A program made the translations under genes and the position numbers. A DNA stretch of 64,000 nucleotides from Lysobacterales bacterium (GTDB lineage: Bacteria; Pseudomonadota; Gammaproteobacteria; Xanthomonadales; SZUA-36). The notes under the pieces were generated by a model. It had not been told where the DNA came from and searched no databases. It saw nothing but the letters and a program-made list of their open reading frames with translations. The stretch is from positions 87,860-151,859 of the forward strand of contig JAKITK010000001.1 in the NCBI GenBank assembly GCA_021648125.1. The letters run 5' to 3'. Below, piece after piece: positions 11,501 through 20,615 of the stretch; positions within the stretch are counted from its first letter, which is position 1; the number at the start of each line of letters is the position of its first letter.

Positions 11501-12713
11501 GCAGTGTTCCCTGAACCCCATCATGGCTGGCATTGGCCACCGATAATACCCAGGGGGCGTTTGAGGGAGAACCCTGTGTGGATTCGTTGGGGCCGGCATT
11601 GCCGGCAGATGATGCGGCAAAAATACCAGCTTCCCGAAGTGCCAGAAATAACTGTGCGCCTTGACTTGTCCAAGGGTTCGACTGTGAATCAGAACCCAGG
11701 GAGTAATTAATTACATCTACTCCATCCGTCACCGCCTGTTCTAGTGAGGCTGTGGTTGCGGATCCTGGACAACCACTTTCATCTTCATCCGCAGTTGCTG
11801 GGTCATCACTACGACAGGCCTTATAAGCAATAATGTTGGCATGTGGCGCTACCCCGGAAATATTATAGGTCAAGTCAATTTCGCCGAAAGTAAAAGTCAG
11901 ATTATTAAGGACATTTCCCGCTGCAGTACTAGCTGTGTGGCTACCATGACCATCGATATCTTCACCCTTGGTTTCTTCATCAGTAAAGTCCCAGACACCA
12001 ATCAACTTATCATTACAGGTAATATCAACATCACTACAATTGCCGAGATATCCATTTTTCGGGTTGGTATGGGTAAAGCCATCACCGCCGGTTGCAGCAA
12101 ATGATGGATGAGAGGTATTAATGCCGGTGTCAATTACCCCAATAATAATGCCTTCACCTCTAGTTGATGGCAGGTTGCCCTCACCGTCCCAAATTGATCT
12201 TGCACCAATCCATTCAGGCCCCGCATAAGTGTGTAACTGTTGAAGACTATCCTGTGTGACTGATTTAACGCCCGGTAATTGTTCAATCTTAACAGCCGTT
12301 GCGGCATCTATATTTGCCGAAAAACCATTCATCAGGTTGCGATAACGGTGTTTTACGGTAATTCGTTGCCCGGTTTCAGCTTTTATATGGTCTTGTAATT
12401 CATTCAAACGCTGATCCAGAAAGTTAATATATTCGCGCGCCGCAGGAGTCGATACATCTAGGCGTTTCGCGCCGGTGACTCGCGGGCTTGTAGCGCTCAA
12501 ATGCTTACCCTTGAGGCTTGCAGATTGCAACTTTTCACTGCCCTCAAAATACACCAACGGCGGTTCATTCAGCTCAACGATATAGGAGTCCTTAATCAGA
12601 TGTTCCTGATTGTTTTTAGCGACAACTTGCGCTGAGAGCCCTGCTAGCAGCAAAAAAAGAATGCTGAAGTTGCGAAGTGTAGTAAAACTTAATTTGGTTT
12701 TGAAAAATATCAT
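8517..12713 (-). CDS. Secreted subtilisin-like S8 serine protease, copy A
   Basis: A 1398-residue exported protease. Order of parts: signal peptide (about 1-32), I9-type propeptide (about 40-160), S8 catalytic domain with Asp195 (VIDTG), His256 (DGHGSHTA) and Ser607 (GTSMASPH), and a PA domain inserted at about 420-550. Beta-sandwich/Fn3-like regions follow (about 690-800), then a PPC-like segment with MDLYVGRDNNGNGRPD. The C-terminus (about 1170-1398) has two copies of a WYTY/HYLYD...GxPxW module. An acidic 14-residue loop lies between C300 and C315 and is lacking in copy B. The gene is 61 bases downstream of gor on the same strand and probably digests environmental protein. It is one of two tandem paralogues. 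Confidence 0.93.
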   Translation of the reverse strand: MIFFKTKLSFTTLRNFSILFLLLAGLSAQVVAKNNQEHLIKDSYIVELNEPPLVYFEGSEKLQSASLKGKHLSATSPRVTGAKRLDVSTPAAREYINFLDQRLNELQDHIKAETGQRITVKHRYRNLMNGFSANIDAATAVKIEQLPGVKSVTQDSLQQLHTYAGPEWIGARSIWDGEGNLPSTRGEGIIIGVIDTGINTSHPSFAATGGDGFTHTNPKNGYLGNCSDVDITCNDKLIGVWDFTDEETKGEDIDGHGSHTASTAAGNVLNNLTFTFGEIDLTYNISGVAPHANIIAYKACRSDDPATADEDESGCPGSATTASLEQAVTDGVDVINYSLGSDSQSNPWTSQGAQLFLALREAGIFAASSAGNAGPNESTQGSPSNAPWVLSVANASHDGVQGTLLRNMSGGDTTAPNAMVGEALTTGLALSDIVYAGDFGNALCGEGTAQLASTCAANNGSSMPSGWDSDTFTGKIVVCDRGQYGRIEKSKNVFLAGAAGYILINTDAQGESTSADEYCLPAGHIGAERGNNLRDWLTSGSGHRAAITGAQLRSIPDKADVLVASSSRGPVHVPANVLKPNLMSPGRNILAAVDGGANSYGFLTGTSMASPHVAGAGALLLAANPLWTPDHIASALELTSTMVRARNHTGEAANFNQVGSGRPQLGLAATPGLYLPVTAQQFRAANPAIGGSAKDLNLVGMVDGECKTNCSFSRRVTDAMGGGSWEVSIEGDTAITVSPTQFTLANAGSRNLSISVDIDPSDIGKWAFGTVVLTNTNGNAPEARLRVAVYGDPGDVPTEIGLNATTAAGSQMIDLSGLVEITDGSYEAAGLVKPDVLVTAITQDPTADEAFNDDGGNIFSLLTVSADTLLLRATIGDTTAGDMDLYVGRDNNGNGRPDESELVCSSLSSGSDEFCELLRPAAGQWWVMMQAFTNTPAVPASLTTAVINSGNDASTLIATGQGLVAENANHKMRLSWQNVQALEDEEYWGAISLGTDSQFKGNMGVIPVTFTRTAERDITTNIILGNNTPAAFVLPAGAIHKRLVFDVPPGGGNLDFTLAAANPANNANLKFRVFRLRYADAFNDAPSVTPRPAGASGKGQASGSGNTAPVVSVSGSALNAGRYYMTAENTGASSIAVTATANYTGAGPRIKPRAGLWGDGAYDGSGSQGFEYNEVGDVWFGIWYTYNEDGTPTWYSFNTGALNANDSAYTTDIIEFTNNPLANPVTQQFTTIGKVTITAISETDIKFSYLLNGEYGGSSGIPLSPNTCVNISGNPAPITGTWAPNINVAGAIGGSSVEYGSGNQAVIHYLYDHTGEPRWIVGSGDSSLTALDALDFRGYCPTCDFVAPTAVTVGTVGQEFSAEDTGTHTLDFTMGAPINAVFNRSMNVFRLSGAIECK

Positions 12714-12774
12714 ATGAATGCCTATATTCCCTTCTCTTTACAATATGTAAAACGCTCTAAAAAAACATTATTAA

Positions 12775-14133
12775 TTAACTTTGAACTGGCTCCCGTAGGG
12801 TAACCAGCTCTTCAGCCGCCGTTGGGTGGATCCCAATGGTTGCGTCGAAATCCGCTTTGCTAAGCCCTGATTTTACAGCAACTGCGAAGCCTTGCACAAT
12901 CTCCGCTGCATCCTGCCCAACTACATGCAGGCCAACTACCCTGTCTGTATCTGCACAAACGACCAGTTTCATCATCATTTTCTGCTGGCTTCCCGTCAGA
13001 CTGTGCTTTAAGTGCCTGAATTTAGTGCGAAATATTTTTATTTTTGCAAACACCTCACGAGCGTCGGATTCGGTATAACCCACCGTTGCCACAGCTGGAT
13101 TTGAAAATACCGCCGATGGAACAAACCGGTGATCACAGCTTCGCGGGCGTTTACCATACACTGTATCGGCGAAAGCATGACCTTCATGCAGTGCCACCGG
13201 GGTCAGGTTTATCCGATCAGTTACATCACCCACCGCATATATATTGGCCACATTTGTTGCGGAAAACTCATCCACCGGGATCGCTCCATTGTTTTGCATA
13301 ATCACCCCAGCTGCTTCTAAATTCAATCCTGGCGTATACGCAAATCGTCCAGTCGCATACATGACCTGATCTGCCGCAAGTATCTTTCCACTATTGAGGT
13401 GAACCGAATATGAACCCGCGTCTGATGCTGTGACTTTTTCTACACCACACTCCAGGCGCACATCAATACCATGTGTACCCAAGTCACTGGTGACCATAGC
13501 ACGCACATCCTCATCAAAACCACGCAACAGTGCATCGCCGCGATAAATCTGGGTCACTTCACTGCCCAGGCCGTTAAAAATACCGGCAAACTCAGTGGCA
13601 ATAAACCCACCACCGACAACCACCACCCGTTCTGGTAGGGAATTGAGGTGGAAAGCCTCATCTGAAGTGATTACCAACTCTCGGCCGGGAAATTCCGGCA
13701 CAAATGGACGCCCGCCTACAGCGATCAAAATTGTCTTTGCAGTAACCGTTTGCTCGCCGATACGCAGAGTGTGGCGGTCGATAAAAACCCCGCGACCTTC
13801 GAGCAAATCAACGCCTGCATTACTCAACAGGTTTATATATATGTCATTCAGCCGGTCGATTTCCTTATCTTTTGCCGCAATAAAGCGTGACCAGTCAAAA
13901 CTGCCAGCAACGACATCCCAACCATAGGCCTGTGCGTCTTTGAAATCTTCCGAAAAATGTGCCGCATAAGTCATCAATTTTTTCGGCACACAACCGCGAA
14001 TTACACAAGTACCGCCAACTCGACTTTCTTCACAAATACCAACTTTGGCACCATAACCAGCCGCAATTCTACTCGCACGCACGCCACCTGAACCGGCACC
14101 AATAACAAAAAGATCGTAATCAAATTTGGACAT
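12775..14133 (-). CDS. gor: Glutathione-disulfide reductase (intact copy)
   Basis: FAD- and NADPH-dependent disulfide reductase that returns GSSG to GSH in the cytoplasm. The 452-residue protein has the FAD-binding GAGSGGVRASR, the redox-active GGTCVIRGCVPKKL (Cys-x4-Cys) at about residues 38-51, the NAD(P)-binding VVGGGFIATEFAG, the second FAD motif YAVGDVTDR, and the C-terminal HPTAAEEL with the catalytic His. The ATG at 14133 gives the usual MSKFDYDLFVIG start; an upstream in-frame codon at 14157 has no support. It is divergent from a truncated ccmA fragment. A decayed second copy lies at 18805-19102. Confidence 0.94.
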   Translation of the reverse strand: MSKFDYDLFVIGAGSGGVRASRIAAGYGAKVGICEESRVGGTCVIRGCVPKKLMTYAAHFSEDFKDAQAYGWDVVAGSFDWSRFIAAKDKEIDRLNDIYINLLSNAGVDLLEGRGVFIDRHTLRIGEQTVTAKTILIAVGGRPFVPEFPGRELVITSDEAFHLNSLPERVVVVGGGFIATEFAGIFNGLGSEVTQIYRGDALLRGFDEDVRAMVTSDLGTHGIDVRLECGVEKVTASDAGSYSVHLNSGKILAADQVMYATGRFAYTPGLNLEAAGVIMQNNGAIPVDEFSATNVANIYAVGDVTDRINLTPVALHEGHAFADTVYGKRPRSCDHRFVPSAVFSNPAVATVGYTESDAREVFAKIKIFRTKFRHLKHSLTGSQQKMMMKLVVCADTDRVVGLHVVGQDAAEIVQGFAVAVKSGLSKADFDATIGIHPTAAEELVTLREPVQS

Positions 14134-14302
14134 TCTAACTATTTCCCGATAATGCAACGATTATCGCCTATGAGACGGTCAAGTATAGCGATCTAAGCTA
14201 CAAGATGTGAGGATTTTGAATACACCGTAATTGTGGACATCTCAGCGCTGGCAAAGAACAATAGAACATTCTAAACCGCTTATCGAAAGCCTATTTGTGA
14301 AA

Positions 14303-14482
14303 ATGACAAACCCGCCAACTTCAGATCCCAAAAAACCCGTCTGTCTGAGGGTTGAAAATCTAGTTTTTGAGCGCTGGTTTATTCCCGTATTTGAAACCAT
14401 AAGCTTTCAGGTTGACGCCGGCGAAACCCTATTCATTTTTGCGGACACTACACCGTTTGACCTTGGATCATTAACTAAGTAA
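14303..14482 (+). pseudogene. Truncated 5' fragment of ccmA
   Basis: The first ~42 codons closely match those of the intact ccmA at 19289: MTNPP start, then CLRVE, LVFERWFIPVFE and AGETL. The match ends immediately before the Walker A motif, at about 14430. The frame then runs through 46 bases of unrelated junction sequence to a stop at 14480-14482. No nucleotide-binding site remains, so it cannot encode a working ATPase. It retains the divergent promoter region of the original ccmA. It marks the right breakpoint of the tandem duplication. Confidence 0.92.
14431..14476. other. Junction of the tandem duplication
   Basis: Forty-six bases between the end of ccmA similarity in unit A and the start of clear similarity in unit B. 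ACACTAC at 14445-14451 lines up within one base of ACACTAC at 8428-8434 at the repeat period. Most of this stretch is therefore probably the diverged queA-proximal spacer, and the recombination joint is close to 14431-14441 (inference). Confidence 0.6.
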
Positions 14483-14514
14483 AAAGACCCCACTGCAAGC
14501 AGTGAAGGGCTTTT
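14481..14514 (-). terminator. Degenerate terminator of the second S8 protease gene
   Basis: Counterpart of the hairpin at 8465-8500, with several mismatches in the stem; part of the CACTG/CAGTG pairing and the flanking A and T runs remain. It probably still forms a hairpin, but a weaker one. Confidence 0.5.
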
Positions 14515-14532
14515 CATGGTCTTACATTGAGT

Positions 14533-17500
14533 TTATTTACATTCGATGGCGTCACTAAGTCTGAATACATTCATTGAACGATTAAACACCGCGTTTATTG
14601 GTGCGCCCATAGTGAAATTCAGTGTATGCGTGCCCGAATTATCTGCACTAAACTCCTGACCTACGGTACCGACAGTTACTGCGGTTGGTGTTACAAAGTT
14701 ACACGTTGGGCAATAGCCCCGGAAATCAAGAGCATCAAGCGCTGTCAATGATGAATCCCCTGAGCCAAGTATCCAGCGCGGTTCACCCGTGTGATCATAT
14801 AGATAGTGAATCACCGCCTGGTTGCTACTGCCATATTCAACCGATGAGCCTCCAATTGCGCCTGCGGTAGTTATATTCGGCGCCCAAGTACCGCTGATGG
14901 GTGCGGGATTACCCGATATATTGACGCAAGTATTAGGGCTTAAAGATACTCCGGGGCTACTACCGTATTCACCATTTAACAAATAACTGAATTTAATATC
15001 AGTTTCCGAAACTACGGTTATGGTTACTTTACCGACACTCGTGAATTGTTGGGTAGGCGGATTTGCCGCCGGATTATTGGTGAATTCAATGATATCGGTG
15101 GTATAAACATTATCATTGGCATTCAAACTACCCGTATTGAAGGAATACCATGTCGGTGTACCGTCTTCATTATAGGTATACCAGATACCAAACCATACAT
15201 CCCCGACTTCATTGTATTCAAAGCCCTGACTGCCTGAAACATTATAGGCGCCATCACCCCATAGCCCGGCTCGGGGTTTTATCCGCGGACCCGCGCCGGT
15301 GTAGTTAGCAGTGGCTGTTACCGCAATGGAACCGGCACCGGTGTTCTCTGCTGTCATATAGTAGCGACCGGCGGTTAGATCTGACCCGCTGACACTAACC
15401 TCAGGTGCAGTGCTGCCTGCACCACCTGCCTGACCTTTAACACTAGCTCCAGCAGGTCTCGGGGTAACAAACGGGGCATCATTAAATGCATCGGCATAGC
15501 GCAGTCTGAATATTCTGAACTTGAGATTGGCATTATCCGCTGGATTAGCCGCCGCAAGCGTAAAGTCCACATTGCCGCCACCGGAAGGCACATCAAACAC
15601 CAGGCGCCTATGAACCGTGCCCGCAGGAAGCACAAAGGCCGCCGGGGTATTATTACCAAGAATTATGTTAGTCGATATATCATCTTCAGCCGTGCGTGTA
15701 AATGTAACTGGAATCATACCCAGATTGCCTTTTAACTGACTATCTGTACCTAGGAAAATTGCGCCTAAGTATTCTTCACCTTCTAGAGCCGCTACATTTT
15801 GCCAACTAACCCGCATTTTGTGACTGGCATCTTTTGCAACCAGCCCCTGCCCGGTAACAATAAGAGTGGCTTCATTACCATTACCACTGTTAATCACCGT
15901 AGTGGTCAAGCTCACTGGCCCTGCTGGGTTGTTCGCTATAGCCTGCACCATTACCCACCATTGTCCGGCTTTAGGTTGCAGTAGTTCACAGAACTCATCA
16001 GAGGACTCGCGAGTTCGGCTGATACAAGCACTTTCAAATTGATCCGGGCGACCATTGCGATTGGAATCGAAACCTACAAATAGACTCATATCCTTTGCTG
16101 CGGTATCGCCGGTGGTTGCACGAAGCAACAGGGTATTAGCCGAGACAGTTAACATAATGAAAGTATTTCCGCCATCACCGTTGAATGGCTTGACCCAGGT
16201 GGGGTCTTCACTAATAGTCGTAATCAGAGTGTTTGACTTGGCCAAACCTACGGCCTCGTAGCTGCCATCAGTTATTTCAACTAAGCCGGAAAGATCGATT
16301 ATCTGCGAACCGGTTGCAGTCGTTGCGTTGAGCTCGATCTCAGTCGGCACATCACCGGCGGAACCATATACTGCGGCCCGCAAACGAGCTTCCGGCCCGC
16401 TGCCATTGGTGTTAGTTAACACCACTGTTCCGAATACCCATTCACCAATATCACTGGGGTCAATATCAACACTAATAGAAAGGTTTCGCGAAGCCCCATT
16501 GGCAAGGGTAAATTGTGCGGGTGATACTGTAATTGAGGTATCTCCCTCTATCGATACTTCCCAACTACCGCCGCCCATTGCATCGGTAACCCTGCGGGTA
16601 AAGCTACAACTAGTTTGACATTCCCCATCAACCATGCCTGCTAGGTTCAGGTCTTTCGGCGAACCGCCTAGAGCCGGATTGGCAGCCCGAAATTGCTCCA
16701 CAGTGACCGGCAAATACAATCCCGGCGTTGCAGCCAGACCCAGCTGTGGTCGGCCCGAGCCGGCCTGATTAAAGTTGGCAGCTTCACCGTTATGGTTGCG
16801 AACACCGGTCATAGTTGAAGTTAATTCCAGCGCCGAGGCAATATGGTCTGGCGTCCATGACGGATTTGCCGCCAATAACAGTGCACCGGCACCGGCTATA
16901 TGCGGTGATGACATTGATGTACCAGAAATAAAACCGTAATTGTTGCCGTCGCCGTCGCTAAAAAAATCGTCATCGCTGGCGGCGTCATCGCCGTCAACGG
17001 CAGCCAGAATATTTCTTCCAGGTGACACTAAATTAGGTTTAAGTACATTTGCAGGAACATGTACCGGTCCCCGGCTGCTTGAGGCATCCAAAATGTCGGC
17101 TTTACTAGGTATTGAGCGAGCTTGAGTAGAACTAATTGACGCTCTATGCCCTGAGCCGGAGGTCAGCCAGTTGCGTAAGCTTTTGCCTTTTTTCGCACCA
17201 ATATGACCGGCCGGCAAACAATGTTCATCGGCAGCGGTAGATTCTCCCCAAGCATTTCTATTGATCAGAATATAGCCTGCCGCACCTGCCAGAAAAACAT
17301 TTTTACTTTTCTCGATATTGCCGTATCGCCCGCGATCACAAACTACAATTTTTCCGGTAAAAGTATCACTATCCCAGCCTGAAGGCATACTACTACCATC
17401 ACTGGCAGCACAACTACTGGCCGACTGTGCTGTCCCTTCACCACATAAAGCATTCCCAAAATCGCCAGCATAGACGATATCGGAGAGCGCGAGACCTGCC

Positions 17501-18741
17501 GTCAATGCTTCGCCTACCATTGCATTCGGCGCAGGCGTATCGCCACCTGACATATCTCTTAGCAGTGTTCCCAGAACCCCATCATGGCTGGCGTTGGCTA
17601 CCGATACTACCCATGGTGCATTTGACGGGGAACCCTGTGTGGATTCGTTGGGGCCGGCATTGCCAGCAGATGATACCGCAAATATACCGGCTTCCCGAAG
17701 TGCCAGAAATAACTGTGCACTTTGGCTTGTCCAAGGGTTCAGCTGTGAATTAGAGCCTATCGAGTAGTTAATCACATCAACCCCATCAGTCACCGCCTGG
17801 TCCAGTGCGGCACGGGTGCTAGAGCCTGGGCAGCCAAAGAAACAAGCTTTATAAGAAATGATATTAGCATGTGGCGCTACCCCAGAAATATTATAGGTCT
17901 GATCAATTCCTCCGAAAGGAAAAGTCAGGTTATTAAGGACATTACCCGCAGCAATACTTGCAGTGTGACTGCCATGGCCATCGTCATCTTCACCCTTAGT
18001 ATCAGAGGATGTAAAATCCCAGACACCAATCAACTTATCATTGCAGGTGATATCAACATCACCACAATTTCCAAGATATCCCGGCTTAGGATTGGTATGG
18101 GTAAAGCCATCATCGCCGGTCGCAGCAAATGAGGGGTGCAGAGTATTAATACCGGTGTCAATTACCCCGATAATAATGCCTTCACCTCTGGTGGAAGGCA
18201 GGTTACCCTCACCGTCCCAGATTGATCTTGCACCAATCCATTCAGGCCCGGCATAAGTGTGTAACTGCTGGAGGCTATCTTGAGTGACTGATTTCACCCC
18301 TGGTAACTTCCGGACCTTAGCGGCAGTTGCGGCATCCATATTTGCTGCAAAGCCATTCATCAGGTTGTAATAGCGGTGTTTTGCCGTGATGAGATGTCCG
18401 GTTTCAGCTTTTATATGGTTTTGTAATTCATCAAACCGTTGATCTAGGAAGTTAATATATTCGCGTGCGGCCGTAGTTGATACGATCAAGCGTTTTGCGC
18501 CGGTGGCTCGTGGGCTTGTAGCGCTCAAATGTTTACCTTTTAGGCTTGCAGATTGCAGTTTCTCACTGCCTTCAAAGTACACCAACGGCGGTTCATTCAG
18601 TTCGACGATGTAGGAGTCCTTAATCAGATAGTCCTGGCTGCTTTTAGCTATTGCTTGAGCTGAAATACCCGCGAGCAATAAAACCGAAATGCCGAAACTG
18701 CGAAGTGTAGTAAAACTTAGTTTATTTTTGAAAACTATCAT
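14533..18741 (-). CDS. Secreted subtilisin-like S8 serine protease, copy B
   Basis: Paralogue of the gene at 8517-12713, 1402 residues with the same domain order: signal peptide, I9 propeptide, S8 domain with a PA insert, beta-sandwich and PPC-like regions, and the C-terminal WYTY module pair. Asp195, His256 and the GTSMSSPH serine (about residue 609) are all present. Compared with copy A it lacks the acidic loop after C300 (only FFG remains between the two cysteines) but has gained an acidic, Asp-rich stretch of about 13 residues just before the catalytic-serine segment. The ATG at 18741 has an AGGTG eight bases upstream; a GTG at 18750 is also in frame. No stop codons or frameshifts, so it is likely functional. 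Confidence 0.93.
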   Translation of the reverse strand: MIVFKNKLSFTTLRSFGISVLLLAGISAQAIAKSSQDYLIKDSYIVELNEPPLVYFEGSEKLQSASLKGKHLSATSPRATGAKRLIVSTTAAREYINFLDQRFDELQNHIKAETGHLITAKHRYYNLMNGFAANMDAATAAKVRKLPGVKSVTQDSLQQLHTYAGPEWIGARSIWDGEGNLPSTRGEGIIIGVIDTGINTLHPSFAATGDDGFTHTNPKPGYLGNCGDVDITCNDKLIGVWDFTSSDTKGEDDDGHGSHTASIAAGNVLNNLTFPFGGIDQTYNISGVAPHANIISYKACFFGCPGSSTRAALDQAVTDGVDVINYSIGSNSQLNPWTSQSAQLFLALREAGIFAVSSAGNAGPNESTQGSPSNAPWVVSVANASHDGVLGTLLRDMSGGDTPAPNAMVGEALTAGLALSDIVYAGDFGNALCGEGTAQSASSCAASDGSSMPSGWDSDTFTGKIVVCDRGRYGNIEKSKNVFLAGAAGYILINRNAWGESTAADEHCLPAGHIGAKKGKSLRNWLTSGSGHRASISSTQARSIPSKADILDASSSRGPVHVPANVLKPNLVSPGRNILAAVDGDDAASDDDFFSDGDGNNYGFISGTSMSSPHIAGAGALLLAANPSWTPDHIASALELTSTMTGVRNHNGEAANFNQAGSGRPQLGLAATPGLYLPVTVEQFRAANPALGGSPKDLNLAGMVDGECQTSCSFTRRVTDAMGGGSWEVSIEGDTSITVSPAQFTLANGASRNLSISVDIDPSDIGEWVFGTVVLTNTNGSGPEARLRAAVYGSAGDVPTEIELNATTATGSQIIDLSGLVEITDGSYEAVGLAKSNTLITTISEDPTWVKPFNGDGGNTFIMLTVSANTLLLRATTGDTAAKDMSLFVGFDSNRNGRPDQFESACISRTRESSDEFCELLQPKAGQWWVMVQAIANNPAGPVSLTTTVINSGNGNEATLIVTGQGLVAKDASHKMRVSWQNVAALEGEEYLGAIFLGTDSQLKGNLGMIPVTFTRTAEDDISTNIILGNNTPAAFVLPAGTVHRRLVFDVPSGGGNVDFTLAAANPADNANLKFRIFRLRYADAFNDAPFVTPRPAGASVKGQAGGAGSTAPEVSVSGSDLTAGRYYMTAENTGAGSIAVTATANYTGAGPRIKPRAGLWGDGAYNVSGSQGFEYNEVGDVWFGIWYTYNEDGTPTWYSFNTGSLNANDNVYTTDIIEFTNNPAANPPTQQFTSVGKVTITVVSETDIKFSYLLNGEYGSSPGVSLSPNTCVNISGNPAPISGTWAPNITTAGAIGGSSVEYGSSNQAVIHYLYDHTGEPRWILGSGDSSLTALDALDFRGYCPTCNFVTPTAVTVGTVGQEFSADNSGTHTLNFTMGAPINAVFNRSMNVFRLSDAIECK

Positions 18742-18804
18742 AATAGACACCTGTAATTCCGTTTACTCTTTAAAATATGTCACTCGTTATAAACAGTCCT
18801 GAAT

Positions 18805-19102
<298 letters not shown>

Positions 19103-19288
19103 TCATATACAATACCTATGAAAAAACCCTACTGACAAAACAGCAAATCGCATCAGCAACGCTAAAGTAAAGTGATCTGGAGAGCAAAATGTGGGAATTT
19201 TGAATACGCCACATTTGTGGACATCTCAAGCCTAGCAAAGGACAATAGAGCATTCTAAAACACCTGTCGAAAAAACCACTTCGTGAAA

Positions 19289-19945
19289 ATGACAAATCCA
19301 CCGAATAAAGACCCCGAAAAACCCGCCTGTCTGCGGGTTGAAAGCTTGGTGTTTGAGCGTTGGTTTATTCCCGTATTTGAACCGATAAATTTTCAGATTG
19401 AGGCTGGAGAAACCCTTTTGATCCGCGGTGCCAATGGCTCCGGAAAAACAACCTTACTGCGTTTACTGGCAGGCTTCCTTGAACCCTCAGAGGGAAAAAT
19501 ATTTTTGCCGGGACAAGCTCTGGCCTGGCTCGGACACAAACTGGGTATTAAGGATGCCCTCAGTGTGCGTGAAAACCTCCAATTTTTAGCCCGTTTGTAC
19601 AATACCCAAGCTACAGAGGCATTGATTACTGACACGATTACCCAACTAGGCCTTATGAGAGTTGCAGATCAGGATGCAGGCTCCTTGTCAGCCGGGCAAA
19701 AAAAACGTTGTGCGTTTGGCACATTGTTATTTCAACCTGATGCTATCTGGCTGCTTGATGAACCCTATTCGAGCCTAGATAAGCAAGGCATGGACATTGT
19801 CGATCGCTTACTCAAACAACACCAGCAGCGCAATGGAATTACGGTGCTTGCTACTCATGGTGTGTTGGCACCGGCACAGCTTGAGGTTCGCGAGTTGATT
19901 ATTGAAGGCTTCCAAGATGACTACTATGCGGAGTCACTGGCATGA
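19289..19945 (+). CDS. ccmA: Heme exporter ATP-binding protein CcmA
   Basis: ATPase of the CcmABCD complex, which releases holo-CcmE in system I cytochrome c maturation. The 218-residue protein has Walker A (GANGSGKTTLLRLLAG) at about residues 46-61, the signature LSAGQKKRCAFGTLL, and Walker B IWLLDEPYSSLD. A GTG at 19283 is also in frame two codons upstream; the ATG is preferred. Its first ~42 codons are repeated at 14303-14430. It overlaps ccmB by 4 bases and opens the ccm operon. Confidence 0.95.
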   Translation: MTNPPNKDPEKPACLRVESLVFERWFIPVFEPINFQIEAGETLLIRGANGSGKTTLLRLLAGFLEPSEGKIFLPGQALAWLGHKLGIKDALSVRENLQFLARLYNTQATEALITDTITQLGLMRVADQDAGSLSAGQKKRCAFGTLLFQPDAIWLLDEPYSSLDKQGMDIVDRLLKQHQQRNGITVLATHGVLAPAQLEVRELIIEGFQDDYYAESLA

Positions 19946-20607
19946 ACGCATTTTTCAGTTTACTTAAACGCGACTTATTGCTGGCTGTTCGTTCTCGTGC
20001 GGAGGCCTTACAACCACTCTTTTTCTTACTGGTAGTGGTCACTTTGTTTCCGCTTGGATTAGGACCAGGGCCGGCTTTGTTGGCAAAAATAGCCGTCGGC
20101 GTCATCTGGATCGCGGCCCTGTTGGCCAGCACACTGTCATTAGACAAGCTCTTCCGCGCGGACTTTGAGGATGGCTCACTCGAACAATTCCTTACCAGCG
20201 GACACTCTCTGAGTTTGTTGGCGCTGGCAAAAATCATAGCCCACTGGCTAAGCACTGGCTTACCCATCGTTTTGTTCTCACCACTGTTGGCAATATGGCT
20301 GAATCTGCCCCACGAAGCCCTGCCAGTTCTGGTAAAATCACTACTGTTAGGCACACCGATTTTTAGCCTGATTGGCGCAATTGGTGCAGCTCTCACAGTC
20401 GGTTTACGCCAGGGTGGTCAATTGCTCGCCTTGTTGATATTTCCGTTACTTATTCCGGTGCTGATTCTTGCCACCGGCGCGGTATCCGCAGCCACGGATA
20501 ACCTAGAGAGCAGCGCCTACCTGTTGTGGATGGCAGCCTATGCCGTACTGATGCTAACTCTCGCACCTTTTGCCTGTGCTGCATCTTTAAGGATAAGTTT
20601 GAGTTAA
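19942..20607 (+). CDS. ccmB: Heme exporter membrane protein CcmB
   Basis: Membrane partner of CcmA, 221 residues with six hydrophobic segments. It begins with a short cytoplasmic stretch (FFSLLKRDLLLAVRSRAEALQPLFFFL-type, typical of CcmB) and contains the conserved FEDGSLEQ loop at about residues 74-81. The 4-base overlap with ccmA indicates translational coupling. It ends 8 bases before ccmC. Confidence 0.94.
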   Translation: MNAFFSLLKRDLLLAVRSRAEALQPLFFLLVVVTLFPLGLGPGPALLAKIAVGVIWIAALLASTLSLDKLFRADFEDGSLEQFLTSGHSLSLLALAKIIAHWLSTGLPIVLFSPLLAIWLNLPHEALPVLVKSLLLGTPIFSLIGAIGAALTVGLRQGGQLLALLIFPLLIPVLILATGAVSAATDNLESSAYLLWMAAYAVLMLTLAPFACAASLRISLS

Positions 20608-20615
20608 TAAATATT

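Larger units (their letters stand above)
8461..14430. repeat. Tandem duplication, unit A (S8 protease - gor - 5' ccmA)
   Basis: First of two direct repeats with a period of 6016 bases at the left end (AAGTAAAAAG at 8461 and at 14477; protease stop at 8517 and at 14533). It contains a complete S8 protease gene, an intact gor, the divergent gor/ccmA promoter region and the first ~42 codons of ccmA. Similarity to unit B stops after the GAAACCCT at 14430. A weaker match (ACACTAC at 8428 and 14445) suggests that the true left edge lies near 8424, just upstream of queA. Confidence 0.93.

Noticed and set aside
14231..14302. N-terminal extension of the ccmA stub
   Set aside because: The matching region in unit B is upstream of the true ccmA start and does not look coding; only the part from 14303 corresponds to ccmA.
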